This document shows, piece by piece, positions 54,336 to 61,909 of a stretch of 64,000 nucleotides of DNA. A program made the translations under genes and the position numbers. Under the pieces are notes generated by a model. That model searched no databases. It saw only the letters and a program-made list of their open reading frames with translations, and was not told the DNA's origin. The stretch spans positions 24,921-88,920 of the forward strand of contig CAZLQF010000008.1 in NCBI GenBank assembly GCA_964561545.1. Reading direction: 5' to 3'. Source of the stretch: CAZLQF01 sp964561545 (GTDB lineage: Bacteria > Bacteroidota > Bacteroidia > CAILMK01 > CAYYUA01). How positions within the stretch are numbered: the stretch's first letter is position 1; every line of letters begins with the position of its first letter.

Positions 54336-55082
54336 ATGAATAATACCCTATGCGCTACCATAGAAGCAGGTAAAAAAGTTGGCAAGCGGTTCTTCTGCTG
54401 GTTGATAGACCCTGATAAATATTCGGAGGAAGATTTATACCGTAATTTAAAAATGGCTAATGAAGGAAATGTAGATTTCATTTTCTTAGGTGGAAGCCTC
54501 CTGATGACCGATCGCGTTGAATCTTGCATTCAGTTCATTAAAGCCTATTCGAGCATTCCAGTGATTTTATTTCCCGGCAGTTCTTTACAGTACAATGACA
54601 AAGCAGATGGAATGCTTTTTCTCTCCCTCATTTCCGGTAGAAATCCGGATTTGTTAATCGGGAGGCATGTAGAAATTGCTCCTATTCTGAAAAAAAGCAA
54701 CCTTGAGGTTTTACCAACAGGGTACATGTTAATAGATGGCGGCAAAACAACCACAGCATCTTATATCAGCAATACATTTCCCATCCCTTACCATAAAACG
54801 GACATAGCTGTAAGTACAGCAATAGCCGGTGAGCTATTGGGATTGCGGTTCATTTATATGGATTGCGGTAGCGGTGCAGACCAGGCAATTCCTAATGAAA
54901 TGATAGAGGCTGTCAGTAAAAATATTGATGTTCCCTTAATTGTAGGCGGTGGTATTCGAAATAAGGAAGGTATGAACCAAGCTTATGAAAGCGGAGCTGA
55001 TTTGGTGGTAGTTGGTAACGCCATTGAAAAGGACGATTCCTTGTTAACGGAGTTGGTAAGCAAAGAGCATAGCTGGCACTAA
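54336..55082 (+). CDS. Geranylgeranylglyceryl phosphate synthase-like protein (group II)
   Basis: 248 residues, TIM-barrel of the PcrB/GGGPS family: FFCWLIDPDKYSEEDL (Mg site DPDK), IFLGGSLL, GYMLIDGGKTTTA and VGGGIRNKEG with a phosphate-binding loop. Group II members in Bacteroidota couple glycerol-1-phosphate to a polyprenyl diphosphate. The lipid product in these bacteria is poorly known. Single plus-strand gene with a hairpin right after the stop. Confidence 0.9.
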   Translation: MNNTLCATIEAGKKVGKRFFCWLIDPDKYSEEDLYRNLKMANEGNVDFIFLGGSLLMTDRVESCIQFIKAYSSIPVILFPGSSLQYNDKADGMLFLSLISGRNPDLLIGRHVEIAPILKKSNLEVLPTGYMLIDGGKTTTASYISNTFPIPYHKTDIAVSTAIAGELLGLRFIYMDCGSGADQAIPNEMIEAVSKNIDVPLIVGGGIRNKEGMNQAYESGADLVVVGNAIEKDDSLLTELVSKEHSWH

Positions 55083-55114
55083 AAAGCCCCGATAAGCAAA
55101 ACTCAGTGGGGCTT
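55083..55114 (-). terminator. Hairpin terminator between GGGPS and the 49-residue ORF
   Basis: AAGCCCC (55084-55090) pairs with GGGGCTT (55108-55114), 7 bp, 17-base loop. On the minus strand it is followed by five T, so it ends transcripts from the 49-codon ORF whose stop is 30 nt away; it may also slow plus-strand transcripts. Confidence 0.65.
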
Positions 55115-55144
55115 CAATATGTAGCACCTAAAAACCGTAAAACC

Positions 55145-55294
55145 TTAATTCATTAGTGCACCAACACTTTTTTTAATCTTAATTTGCTCAATGGTACCAA
55201 CTTTTCCCAAGTAAACCCCTTCTGCGTGTTTGCTTAAACGTCCTTCCAATGTTACTTGATGGGTTATTACGAAATCCTGTCTTACGAATGTCAT
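55145..55294 (-). CDS. Small hypothetical protein (49 aa)
   Basis: 49 residues from ATG 55294, beginning MTFVRQDFVITHQVTLEGR and ending GTIEQIKIKKSVGALMN. Codon composition and the terminator 31-61 nt downstream support a real gene. The frame upstream is closed by TGA within 24 nt. No family is recognised; the strand-turn pattern suggests a small beta-rich protein. It could be the surviving C-terminus of a larger gene. Confidence 0.5.
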   Translation of the reverse strand: MTFVRQDFVITHQVTLEGRLSKHAEGVYLGKVGTIEQIKIKKSVGALMN

Positions 55295-55404
55295 AAGTAT
55301 ACGTTGGCTTGGTCTTCAAACTTACCATTTCATCAACAGGCTAACATGGCTTCAAAAACTCCCAAAATATCAGTAGCAAAATACCGTCAATAAAAAGGAG
55401 CCCG

Positions 55405-55545
55405 GTAGGCCAAGCTTAGGAATCTCTTGGTGCCTTAATGGCTAACCCTTGACCAAAAAGCTTGGTTGGAATGACGGGCATTAAAGCCTCACGAGATAAC
55501 GACAGTCGTGCTCAAGCACTCCTTTGAGATGACGAGGTGTTTTGT
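55405..55545. repeat. Probable dispersed intergenic repeat remnant
   Basis: The minus strand holds CGTCATCTCAAAGGAG, CGTTATCTCGTGAGG and CCGTCATTCC in close succession, the style of the CGTCAT(T/C)TC-type palindromic repeats scattered between genes in many genomes. Only one degenerate unit is visible here, so repeat status depends on other copies in the genome. Confidence 0.35.
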
Positions 55546-55639
55546 TAAGCTGAGGCATAGTTATATCACGAAACTACCACGCCAGTTCAACATTCTGACT
55601 GGCTTGAAGTCACATTTTCACCAAAGATAATACGCCTTT

Positions 55640-55879
55640 ATACTGGGTTTGCAATTAGTTTTCAATTGCTCTTGAGGAAGGATTTTTATTAGGATACCGA
55701 TTAAATTTTCAGAATGATTGGGAGCAGGGGTTTTTCCGAACGCCTTGGCCCCTTTGTTCCTTATTGCCCTACATTTTTGCGGTATTAATATGGCGATAGC
55801 TTTTGGCAAGGGCATCCCGTACAGCATCCTTGCATGCCTGTCCATTTAAGGTAAACGTGCCAAAACCTAATGGGGGCAT
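55640..55879 (-). pseudogene. Aldo/keto reductase pseudogene
   Basis: From ATG 55879 the frame reads MPPLGFGTFTLNGQACKDAV and ALAKSYRHINTAKM, the start of 2,5-diketogluconate-reductase-like aldo/keto reductases (GxGTFxL...YRHIDTAxxYGNE). It then meets TAG (55769-55771) where the catalytic Tyr of YGNE should be, followed by GNKEQRGQGVRK in the same frame. The rest of the barrel is missing or scrambled by frameshifts. Clearly non-functional. Confidence 0.7.
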
Positions 55880-55922
55880 GGGGTTATAAATTTTTTTTAA
55901 GGCGTTTCAAGCTAATTGCCAA

Positions 55923-56417
55923 TTATTCATGCTCCTTGATCTTAGCTTCCAGTAATGTGGAGGAGTGCCCTTTAAGGAATGGTAAAATAGCTACATTGCC
56001 TTCATTTTGCAGTACATGTTGAGCCCCTACTATTTCGCTAATGGAATAATCCCCGCCTTTTACCAAAATATCGGGCGTAATTTGTTTAATCAGGTTTTCA
56101 GGGGTATCATCATCAAACAAAACCAACGCATCTGTAAAATTGAAGGCAGCCAGCATCATTAAACGCGTGTATTCGTCTTTGATTGGGCGATTGTGACCTT
56201 TTAATCTTTTAACTGAATCATCGGAATTGACGCCTATTACAAATTTTTGACCCAGATCAGCAGCCGATGTTAGATAATCAATATGGCCGAGGTGCAAAAG
56301 ATCAAAGCAACCATTGGTAAAAACAATGGATTGGTGCTCAGCTTTCCATTGATTGATCGGTGGTATAATTTCGGGAAGGGTATAAACCTTTTGTTTATTT
56401 TTTTTCAGATTGCTCAT
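55923..56417 (-). CDS. rfaE2: Heptose 1-phosphate adenylyltransferase (RfaE domain II)
   Basis: 164 residues from ATG 56417. Nucleotidyltransferase fold with FTNGCFDLLHLGHIDYL (HxGH at the ATP site), GVNSDDSVKRLKG and the closing LVKGGDYS. It corresponds to the C-terminal half of bifunctional HldE and makes ADP-D-glycero-manno-heptose for LPS core. The kinase half is not here. It overlaps the UPF0104 gene by 23 nt and closes the panC-panD-UPF0104-rfaE2 operon. Confidence 0.9.
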   Translation of the reverse strand: MSNLKKNKQKVYTLPEIIPPINQWKAEHQSIVFTNGCFDLLHLGHIDYLTSAADLGQKFVIGVNSDDSVKRLKGHNRPIKDEYTRLMMLAAFNFTDALVLFDDDTPENLIKQITPDILVKGGDYSISEIVGAQHVLQNEGNVAILPFLKGHSSTLLEAKIKEHE

Positions 56418-57414
56418 TGTGGAGCGCTTTCTTTTTGATGAGGGCAAATGCAATGAAGCAAAGGATCCCTATGAACAATGTTGCAAGAAATTGAGAACCA
56501 TGGACCAAGGTAGCATAGGTAAGTCCGTCAGCCTGAGGGAGGTCGTAAAGCTTCAAACCTTCTTTAACGGCCCAGTGATAAGTGCCTATACCACCCTGTA
56601 CTGGCATAATAAATCCAATACTACCAACTGAAAAGGCTGTTAAACTTGCCATAACTGTTAAATGGGAAGTTGATTCCAGGGCAAAAAAAACCACGTAGGT
56701 CATGGCCCAATACATTACCCAAATAAAAATGGTATGAGCAAAGAATAGCACATTGTTTTCCATGTTCTTTATGGTCTTAAAACCGGTAACAAACTCATTG
56801 GCCAGGGATCGAAGCTTGGCTATAATAGGGTTTTCACGGTATTTTTTTCTAATAAATAGGAGGACACTACCTATTACAGCCAGGGTGGCTACAAGCAAGC
56901 CAATGAATTCAAATGAAGCAAGGTTGTTCAGCTGTTGCATTAAGTTAGGATGAATGGTAGAAAAGTAAAAATCGTTAAGCCTATCAAATTCAATAAGAAA
57001 AGTGGCAATTAAAATGGTTAGCAATACGATCATGTCAAAAATGCGTTCTACTACTACCGTACCGATCAAGCTGTTTAAGGAAACCTTGTCACTCCTGTTG
57101 AGTATGACGCAGCGAGTGATTTCCCCCATACGCGGCAAAGCAAGATTGGCTAAATATCCCACCATTACAGCAATAAATCCATTTCTGGGACTCACCCTTA
57201 TCCCAAGTGGCTTGATGAGGTAGGTCCAACGAATACCGCGGCTCATGTGGCTTAACGTCATAAAGCATAACGAAACACCTACCCAGAAATAATTGGCGTT
57301 TTTAAATTCTTGAATAATTTTTTCCTGGTCTTGATTAGCGAACGCCAACCATAAAAGAAAGACACCAATGGCGAAAAAGGATAGGTACTTTAAGATGGAA
57401 AAAACGCGGTTCAC
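56395..57414 (-). CDS. UPF0104 / lysylphosphatidylglycerol synthase TM-region protein
   Basis: 339 residues, about eight membrane helices; segments MSRGIRWTYLIKPLG, NLALPRMGEITRC and GSIGFIMPVQGGIGTYHWA match the flippase-like UPF0104 family. Such proteins lack the MprF synthase domain and may move or anchor lipids. The start is GTG at 57414, overlapping the panD stop as GTGA. Co-operonic with rfaE2, perhaps for envelope lipids, but the role is unknown. Confidence 0.85.
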   Translation of the reverse strand: MNRVFSILKYLSFFAIGVFLLWLAFANQDQEKIIQEFKNANYFWVGVSLCFMTLSHMSRGIRWTYLIKPLGIRVSPRNGFIAVMVGYLANLALPRMGEITRCVILNRSDKVSLNSLIGTVVVERIFDMIVLLTILIATFLIEFDRLNDFYFSTIHPNLMQQLNNLASFEFIGLLVATLAVIGSVLLFIRKKYRENPIIAKLRSLANEFVTGFKTIKNMENNVLFFAHTIFIWVMYWAMTYVVFFALESTSHLTVMASLTAFSVGSIGFIMPVQGGIGTYHWAVKEGLKLYDLPQADGLTYATLVHGSQFLATLFIGILCFIAFALIKKKALHNEQSEKK

Positions 57415-57761
57415 GTACGTTTAATTTTATTGTTCTCCGGGAAAATGATGGTTGGTTGAAAAGTTTTGGCTTCTTCAAAATCCATAGCAGCATAGGACAC
57501 CACGATGATAATATCGTCAAGTTGGGCTTTCCTTGACGCTGGGCCATTCAAAGCAATGGTTCCGGTTCCTCGTTGACCTTTGATAATGTAAGTATCCAGC
57601 CTTTCCCCATTGTTAATATTGAGTACCTGCACCTTTTCGTTTTCTATAAGATTGGCAGCCTCCATTAAATCTTCGTCAATTGTAATACTACCAATGTAAT
57701 TTAGGTTAGCATCTGTTACCTGAACTCGGTGGATCTTAGATTTTACTACCTCAATTTGCAT
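57411..57761 (-). CDS. panD: Aspartate 1-decarboxylase
   Basis: 116 residues. The pyruvoyl self-cleavage site is in YIGSITID (Gly24-Ser25), preceded by KSKIHRVQVTDA and followed by GERLDTYIIKGQRGTG and NGPASRKA. It makes beta-alanine for pantothenate. It overlaps panC by 11 nt and the UPF0104 gene by 4 nt, so it is translated in a coupled operon. Confidence 0.95.
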   Translation of the reverse strand: MQIEVVKSKIHRVQVTDANLNYIGSITIDEDLMEAANLIENEKVQVLNINNGERLDTYIIKGQRGTGTIALNGPASRKAQLDDIIIVVSYAAMDFEEAKTFQPTIIFPENNKIKRT

Positions 57762-58623
57762 AAGCTTCGTTAGCTTTTACTAAAATATTATCAATAAGCC
57801 TAACTTCTCCTAACCATACAGCCGCACAAATAACAATCGTTTCAGGCAGTTCGTTTGCTTCAAAATTTGTTAAATCTTGAGCATTCAAAATTTCAAAATA
57901 CTCCGCTTTTGCTTCGGGGATTTCATTAAGTTGTTTTAAAGCCTCATGTTTGATGGTTGAAATATCTCGTGATTGTAAAGCTTGTTTTGCTTTTAAAAGG
58001 GTTTGATATATTTCTGGTGCCCATTTTTTTTGATCATTGGTCAACCTTACATTCCTTGAGCTGATGGCCAGGCCTTCTGGCTCCCGGCATATTGCCCCTT
58101 GTTTGATTTCAATATTTAGCTCATAATCCTTAACCAATTTTTGGACGATCAAAAGTTGCTGGTAATCTTTTTGACCAAAATAAGCTAAATCAGGGTTTGT
58201 GGCATCAAATAACTTTTTAACAATGGTGGCCACGCCTTGAAAATGGCCGGGCCTGTAAGCGCCTTCCAATATTTCACCTAAATAACCCGGGTTAAAATAA
58301 TTATCTATTTCGAGGCCTTCCGGGTACATTTCGTTTTGGCTCGGCAAAAATAATAAATCACAATTGTTTGCTTCAAGCTTTGCAAGGTCTTCATCAGGGG
58401 TAATGGGGTAATTTTCAAAATCCGATGCTTGGTTAAACTGGGTGGGATTAACAAAAATGCTTACGATGGTTACATCATTTTCCTTAACGCTGGATCGGAT
58501 CAAAGATAAATGGCCTTCGTGTAAGGCTCCCATGGTTGGAACAAAGCCTACTTTTTTCCCCGCTTCTTTCAATTTTTGCACTTCATCGTAGATGACTTTC
58601 CTTTCACGGATTATCTTGACCAT
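57751..58623 (-). CDS. panC: Pantothenate synthetase
   Basis: 290 residues. PTMGALHEGHLSLIR carries the HxGH ATP site; later GAYRPGHFQGVATIV, the FGQKDYQQL block and the AISSRN (KMSKS-like) loop are present. It joins pantoate and beta-alanine, the product of the next gene panD. panB is not in the window. The operon appears to start here, with a TAGCTTTG box 23 nt upstream. Confidence 0.95.
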   Translation of the reverse strand: MVKIIRERKVIYDEVQKLKEAGKKVGFVPTMGALHEGHLSLIRSSVKENDVTIVSIFVNPTQFNQASDFENYPITPDEDLAKLEANNCDLLFLPSQNEMYPEGLEIDNYFNPGYLGEILEGAYRPGHFQGVATIVKKLFDATNPDLAYFGQKDYQQLLIVQKLVKDYELNIEIKQGAICREPEGLAISSRNVRLTNDQKKWAPEIYQTLLKAKQALQSRDISTIKHEALKQLNEIPEAKAEYFEILNAQDLTNFEANELPETIVICAAVWLGEVRLIDNILVKANEAYAN

Positions 58624-58645
58624 AAAGGGCTTTTAATAAACATTT

Positions 58646-58653
58646 CAAAGCTA
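58646..58653 (-). promoter_or_regulatory. Probable -7 box of the panC operon
   Basis: Minus strand TAGCTTTG, 22 nt before the panC ATG; no TTG at 19-20 nt. Confidence 0.45.
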
Positions 58654-58686
58654 CGAGATATTCTTTTAATTTATAGGTGTTTTTCC

Positions 58687-58694
58687 TAATTTTG
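58687..58694 (+). promoter_or_regulatory. Probable -7 box of the GT5-DUF4270-DAHPS-glmS operon
   Basis: TAATTTTG (TAnnTTTG), 41 nt before the first ATG and divergent from the panC promoter; the -33 element is weak. Confidence 0.45.
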
Positions 58695-58735
58695 TACTTC
58701 TTTTCAAAAGGCAAATATTCTAAAAAGAATAAAGA

Positions 58736-59551
58736 ATGACGAAAAAGAAAGTACTTATTATAACCAATGAGATGGATCCTTACATTCATCAAACTGAACA
58801 AGCAAAATTCGCTAGAGCTATACCCGAAAATTTACAAGAAAACGGATTTGAGGTTCGAAGTTTCATGCCTCGTTTTGGTAAAATCAATGAACGCAAACAT
58901 CGCCTGCACGAAGTGATTAGGCTATCCGGTATTAACATACCAGTCGGAGAATTTGACAACCCAATGATCATTAAAGTGGCTTCCTTGCCTTCAGCCAAAA
59001 TGCAGGTTTATTTCGTTGATAATGAAGATTATTTTCAGAGAAAAGATTATTTGAGGGATGAGGATGGTACCTTCTTTGAGGATAATGATGAAAGAACGAT
59101 TTTCTTTAATAAAGGGGCTATTGAAATTTTACTAAAGCTTGGATGGGAGCCTGACATCATCCATTGCCATGGCTGGATGACAGGGCTAATACCTTTATAC
59201 GCCAGGACGGTTTACAAAAACGAGCCTGCCTTTAAGAATTCCAAATTTTTATTCACCATTTATGAAAATTCCTTTCAGGAAGAACTTGGTAATGAATTCA
59301 TGAAAAAGGCTCATTTAAATGGGAAAGCCTCTGATGTAAAAGATCTGCTGAAAAACCCTTCTTGCAAAGAACTACACAAAACAGGGTCTAAATACGCAGA
59401 TGCGGTTTCTTTTGGTTCTGAAAATGTGGATCCGGATGTCAAATCTTATGTAGAAGAACTAAATAAACCCCTATTGGATTACGTTAATAGCGATGGTGAT
59501 CAATTTGCCGAAAGTTACATGAATTTTTACAACCAAATACTCGATGAATAA
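58736..59551 (+). CDS. Glycogen/starch synthase N-terminal domain protein (stand-alone)
   Basis: 271 residues, only the N-terminal half of a GT5 glycogen synthase: KKVLIITNEMDPYI, then RSFMPRFGKINERKH (KxGxxx-like region), and DIIHCHGWMTGLIPLYAR with ENSFQEEL. The C-terminal GT-B domain with the ADP-glucose-binding E-x7-E motif is missing, so it is unlikely to be a normal synthase. Similar stand-alone proteins occur in Bacteroidota next to DUF4270 genes. Function unknown, possibly regulatory or binding. It overlaps the DUF4270 gene by 8 nt. Confidence 0.8.
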   Translation: MTKKKVLIITNEMDPYIHQTEQAKFARAIPENLQENGFEVRSFMPRFGKINERKHRLHEVIRLSGINIPVGEFDNPMIIKVASLPSAKMQVYFVDNEDYFQRKDYLRDEDGTFFEDNDERTIFFNKGAIEILLKLGWEPDIIHCHGWMTGLIPLYARTVYKNEPAFKNSKFLFTIYENSFQEELGNEFMKKAHLNGKASDVKDLLKNPSCKELHKTGSKYADAVSFGSENVDPDVKSYVEELNKPLLDYVNSDGDQFAESYMNFYNQILDE

Positions 59552-60851
59552 CACCCGCCCTTTTATGTACATATCTATTCCGAACCTTATTTCTTTTAAC
59601 AATTTCCGATTCCTGATTCAATCAGTTTTTTGTTTGTTCATAATAACATCAATTGGGTGCCAAAAAGAGGTTGACTCTACGGATCATCCGCCTGGTAGAA
59701 ATGTATCGAAGAATAATTTTGAGAAAATGCAGGTCCCCCTTTCTTTTGAAACAGTCAATGCAGGTCCTGTACAATCAGATCAATATAGCAGAAACCTTCT
59801 TGGAAGTCATAATGACACCATTTTAGGATCGACCAAGGCCGCTATCTTCAGTACTTTTGAACTTACCAATAGGGGGTTTGATTCCATTTACTTTCAAAAT
59901 TCATCCATAGATTCAGCTAAGTTATTCCTCAAATTTTCCGCTGATGAAACCCATTATGGCAATCTAAACACTACCCAAACTTTTAATATTTACCAGTTGG
60001 ATAGACCCATCAATCAGGATAAGTCTTACTTTTCTGATACAACTTTTGAATACGATGAAAACGATCCTATTGGATCCTATACTGGAAAACCTGATCCGTC
60101 TTCCGGTGAATTGAAAATCCAGATCACCGATCAAAGCTTTTTAGAAAAGTTTGAGAAAGCCTCTAAAACAAATCTTAATGATAATAAACGTTTTGAGGAT
60201 TTTTTCAATGGTTTGGCCATGGTTCCTCAGAATTCATTTAGCAATGGCCAGCAAGGAGCCATACTTTATATGGATTTGGTGAATGATGCTTCTAACCTTA
60301 CATTTTACCATAACGGTACGGCAGATTCCATTTTAATTCAGGAAACCTCAAAAAGGGTTAATACTTTTGAAAATGACCTTACGCCTGTAGAAGAATTGGA
60401 CCCCGGTCGACTTCCGCTAAAACCGATGGCTGGTTATAAACTCCGTATAGACTTGGATGCTTTGGCTGACTCATTTGGAAATGAATCAGCCATTATAAAT
60501 AAAGCCAAGTTTACCATTAAACCGCATTCAAATTTCCACCCTAATTTGGATCAGGTTCCTCCTCGTTTGCTATTAATAAAATCCGGAGAAGCTTTTGATA
60601 ATTTACCTGACATTCAGGAAAATTTTCCTGATCTTGGGGAAAATTATTATGGTGGCAATTTTAAGGACAATTCTTATCAAATTAACATTCCGCAACATAT
60701 ACAGGGCCTTGTTAACAACGATATTGAAAATAATGGGCTGAATTTAATAATTCCGTCAGATAACCCACTTATAGCCAATCCCCTAATAATCCAAAACAAT
60801 AAATCTCAAAAAGGTGTTACACTTGAATTAGTTTATTCAAAAGAGGATTAA
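59544..60851 (+). CDS. DUF4270 lipoprotein
   Basis: 435 residues. The N-terminus has a hydrophobic segment (FLIQSVFCLFIITSIGC) ending in a lipobox with Cys39, so it is an envelope lipoprotein. The rest is beta-rich, with GSTKAAIFSTFEL, a STFDS-like region and IPQHIQGLVNN near the end, matching DUF4270, a family confined to Bacteroidota. Its function is not known. It overlaps the preceding gene by 8 nt and the DAHP synthase by 1 nt, so its expression is tied to both. Confidence 0.85.
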   Translation: MNNTRPFMYISIPNLISFNNFRFLIQSVFCLFIITSIGCQKEVDSTDHPPGRNVSKNNFEKMQVPLSFETVNAGPVQSDQYSRNLLGSHNDTILGSTKAAIFSTFELTNRGFDSIYFQNSSIDSAKLFLKFSADETHYGNLNTTQTFNIYQLDRPINQDKSYFSDTTFEYDENDPIGSYTGKPDPSSGELKIQITDQSFLEKFEKASKTNLNDNKRFEDFFNGLAMVPQNSFSNGQQGAILYMDLVNDASNLTFYHNGTADSILIQETSKRVNTFENDLTPVEELDPGRLPLKPMAGYKLRIDLDALADSFGNESAIINKAKFTIKPHSNFHPNLDQVPPRLLLIKSGEAFDNLPDIQENFPDLGENYYGGNFKDNSYQINIPQHIQGLVNNDIENNGLNLIIPSDNPLIANPLIIQNNKSQKGVTLELVYSKED

Positions 60852-61897
60852 TGGTGGTGATTGTACTTTCCAATAAAATTAGGAAATATGAGGTTGAGGA
60901 AATTAAAGCCGCTTTAGATGAAGCGAACCTTACCTATTATGAAGGAAGTTCAAGCAAACTGCACTTGATAATGGTCAATGGTTCTTTAAACCAAAGCCAA
61001 ACTGAAAACATACGTTCCCTAAAAGGTGTAACGCATTTGATTGAAAATCATGCCCCTTATCCTTTAGCAAGCCGTGATGTTAAGGATGAAAACACTACGT
61101 TTGAGGTTAAAGGTCAGGTAATTGGAGGTGATGATGTTAATATGGTAGCTGGTCCATGCTCGGTTGAAAGTAGAGAACAAATATTCCAGACGGCTGAACT
61201 CCTATATGAATTGGGCTTTAAATTTATAAGAGGTGGTGCCTACAAGCCAAGGACTTCCCCTTATTCATTTCAAGGGCTTGGCCATGAAGGGCTTAAAATG
61301 TTAAGAGAAGCCGCTGATGCCTATGACCTGCGTGTTGTTTCAGAAGTGATCGATTATGACGTTTTGGATGACGTTTATAATTATGCCGATATTTTGCAGG
61401 TTGGCAGTAGGAATATGTTTAACTATTACTTATTAAAACAATTAGGTAAAATTGATAAACCGATTTTATTGAAGCGAGGCATGTTTGCCAGCATAAAGGA
61501 ATGGTTACTAGCAGCAGAATATATTTTAAATGGCGGTAATGATCAGATAATTTTATGTGAAAGGGGCGTTCGTACTTTTGACCAGGATGTGAGAAATCAA
61601 ATGGATATTGCTGCCATATCTCTTGTTAAGGAATTAAGTCATTTACCCGTTTGGGCTGATCCAAGCCAGGGAAGTGGCGTTAAAAATTTGATTGAACCTC
61701 TATCAAAAGCTTCAATTGCAGCAGGTGCTCACGGTTTAATGATCGAAACCCATCCCAATCCGGAAAAAGCGCTTTCGGACGGTCAGCAATCCCTAAATTT
61801 TGATCATTTTAGAAATTTAATAAAAAATTTAATTCCACTTCTTGAAGGTTTAGGTAAAAGTTTTTACCTTTCTACTCCTAATTTGACCACCAATTAA
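60851..61897 (+). CDS. aroF: 3-deoxy-7-phosphoheptulonate (DAHP) synthase, AroF/AroG2 type
   Basis: 348 residues. An N-terminal ferredoxin-like regulatory domain (about 1-75) precedes a class I-beta DAHP synthase barrel: MVAGPCSVES, RGGAYKPRTSPYSFQG, KRGMFASIKEWL, ILCERGVRTF and PVWADPSQGSG. It makes the first shikimate-pathway intermediate; aroQ is elsewhere in the window. The N-domain suggests feedback control by an aromatic amino acid. It starts within the DUF4270 stop codon and is 12 nt before glmS. Confidence 0.93.
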   Translation: MVVIVLSNKIRKYEVEEIKAALDEANLTYYEGSSSKLHLIMVNGSLNQSQTENIRSLKGVTHLIENHAPYPLASRDVKDENTTFEVKGQVIGGDDVNMVAGPCSVESREQIFQTAELLYELGFKFIRGGAYKPRTSPYSFQGLGHEGLKMLREAADAYDLRVVSEVIDYDVLDDVYNYADILQVGSRNMFNYYLLKQLGKIDKPILLKRGMFASIKEWLLAAEYILNGGNDQIILCERGVRTFDQDVRNQMDIAAISLVKELSHLPVWADPSQGSGVKNLIEPLSKASIAAGAHGLMIETHPNPEKALSDGQQSLNFDHFRNLIKNLIPLLEGLGKSFYLSTPNLTTN

Positions 61898-61909
61898 AAA
61901 AATGCCGCT

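Noticed and set aside
61898..61909. Possible glmS ribozyme or RNA leader
   Set aside because: Only 12 nt separate aroF and glmS, which leaves no room for a ribozyme.
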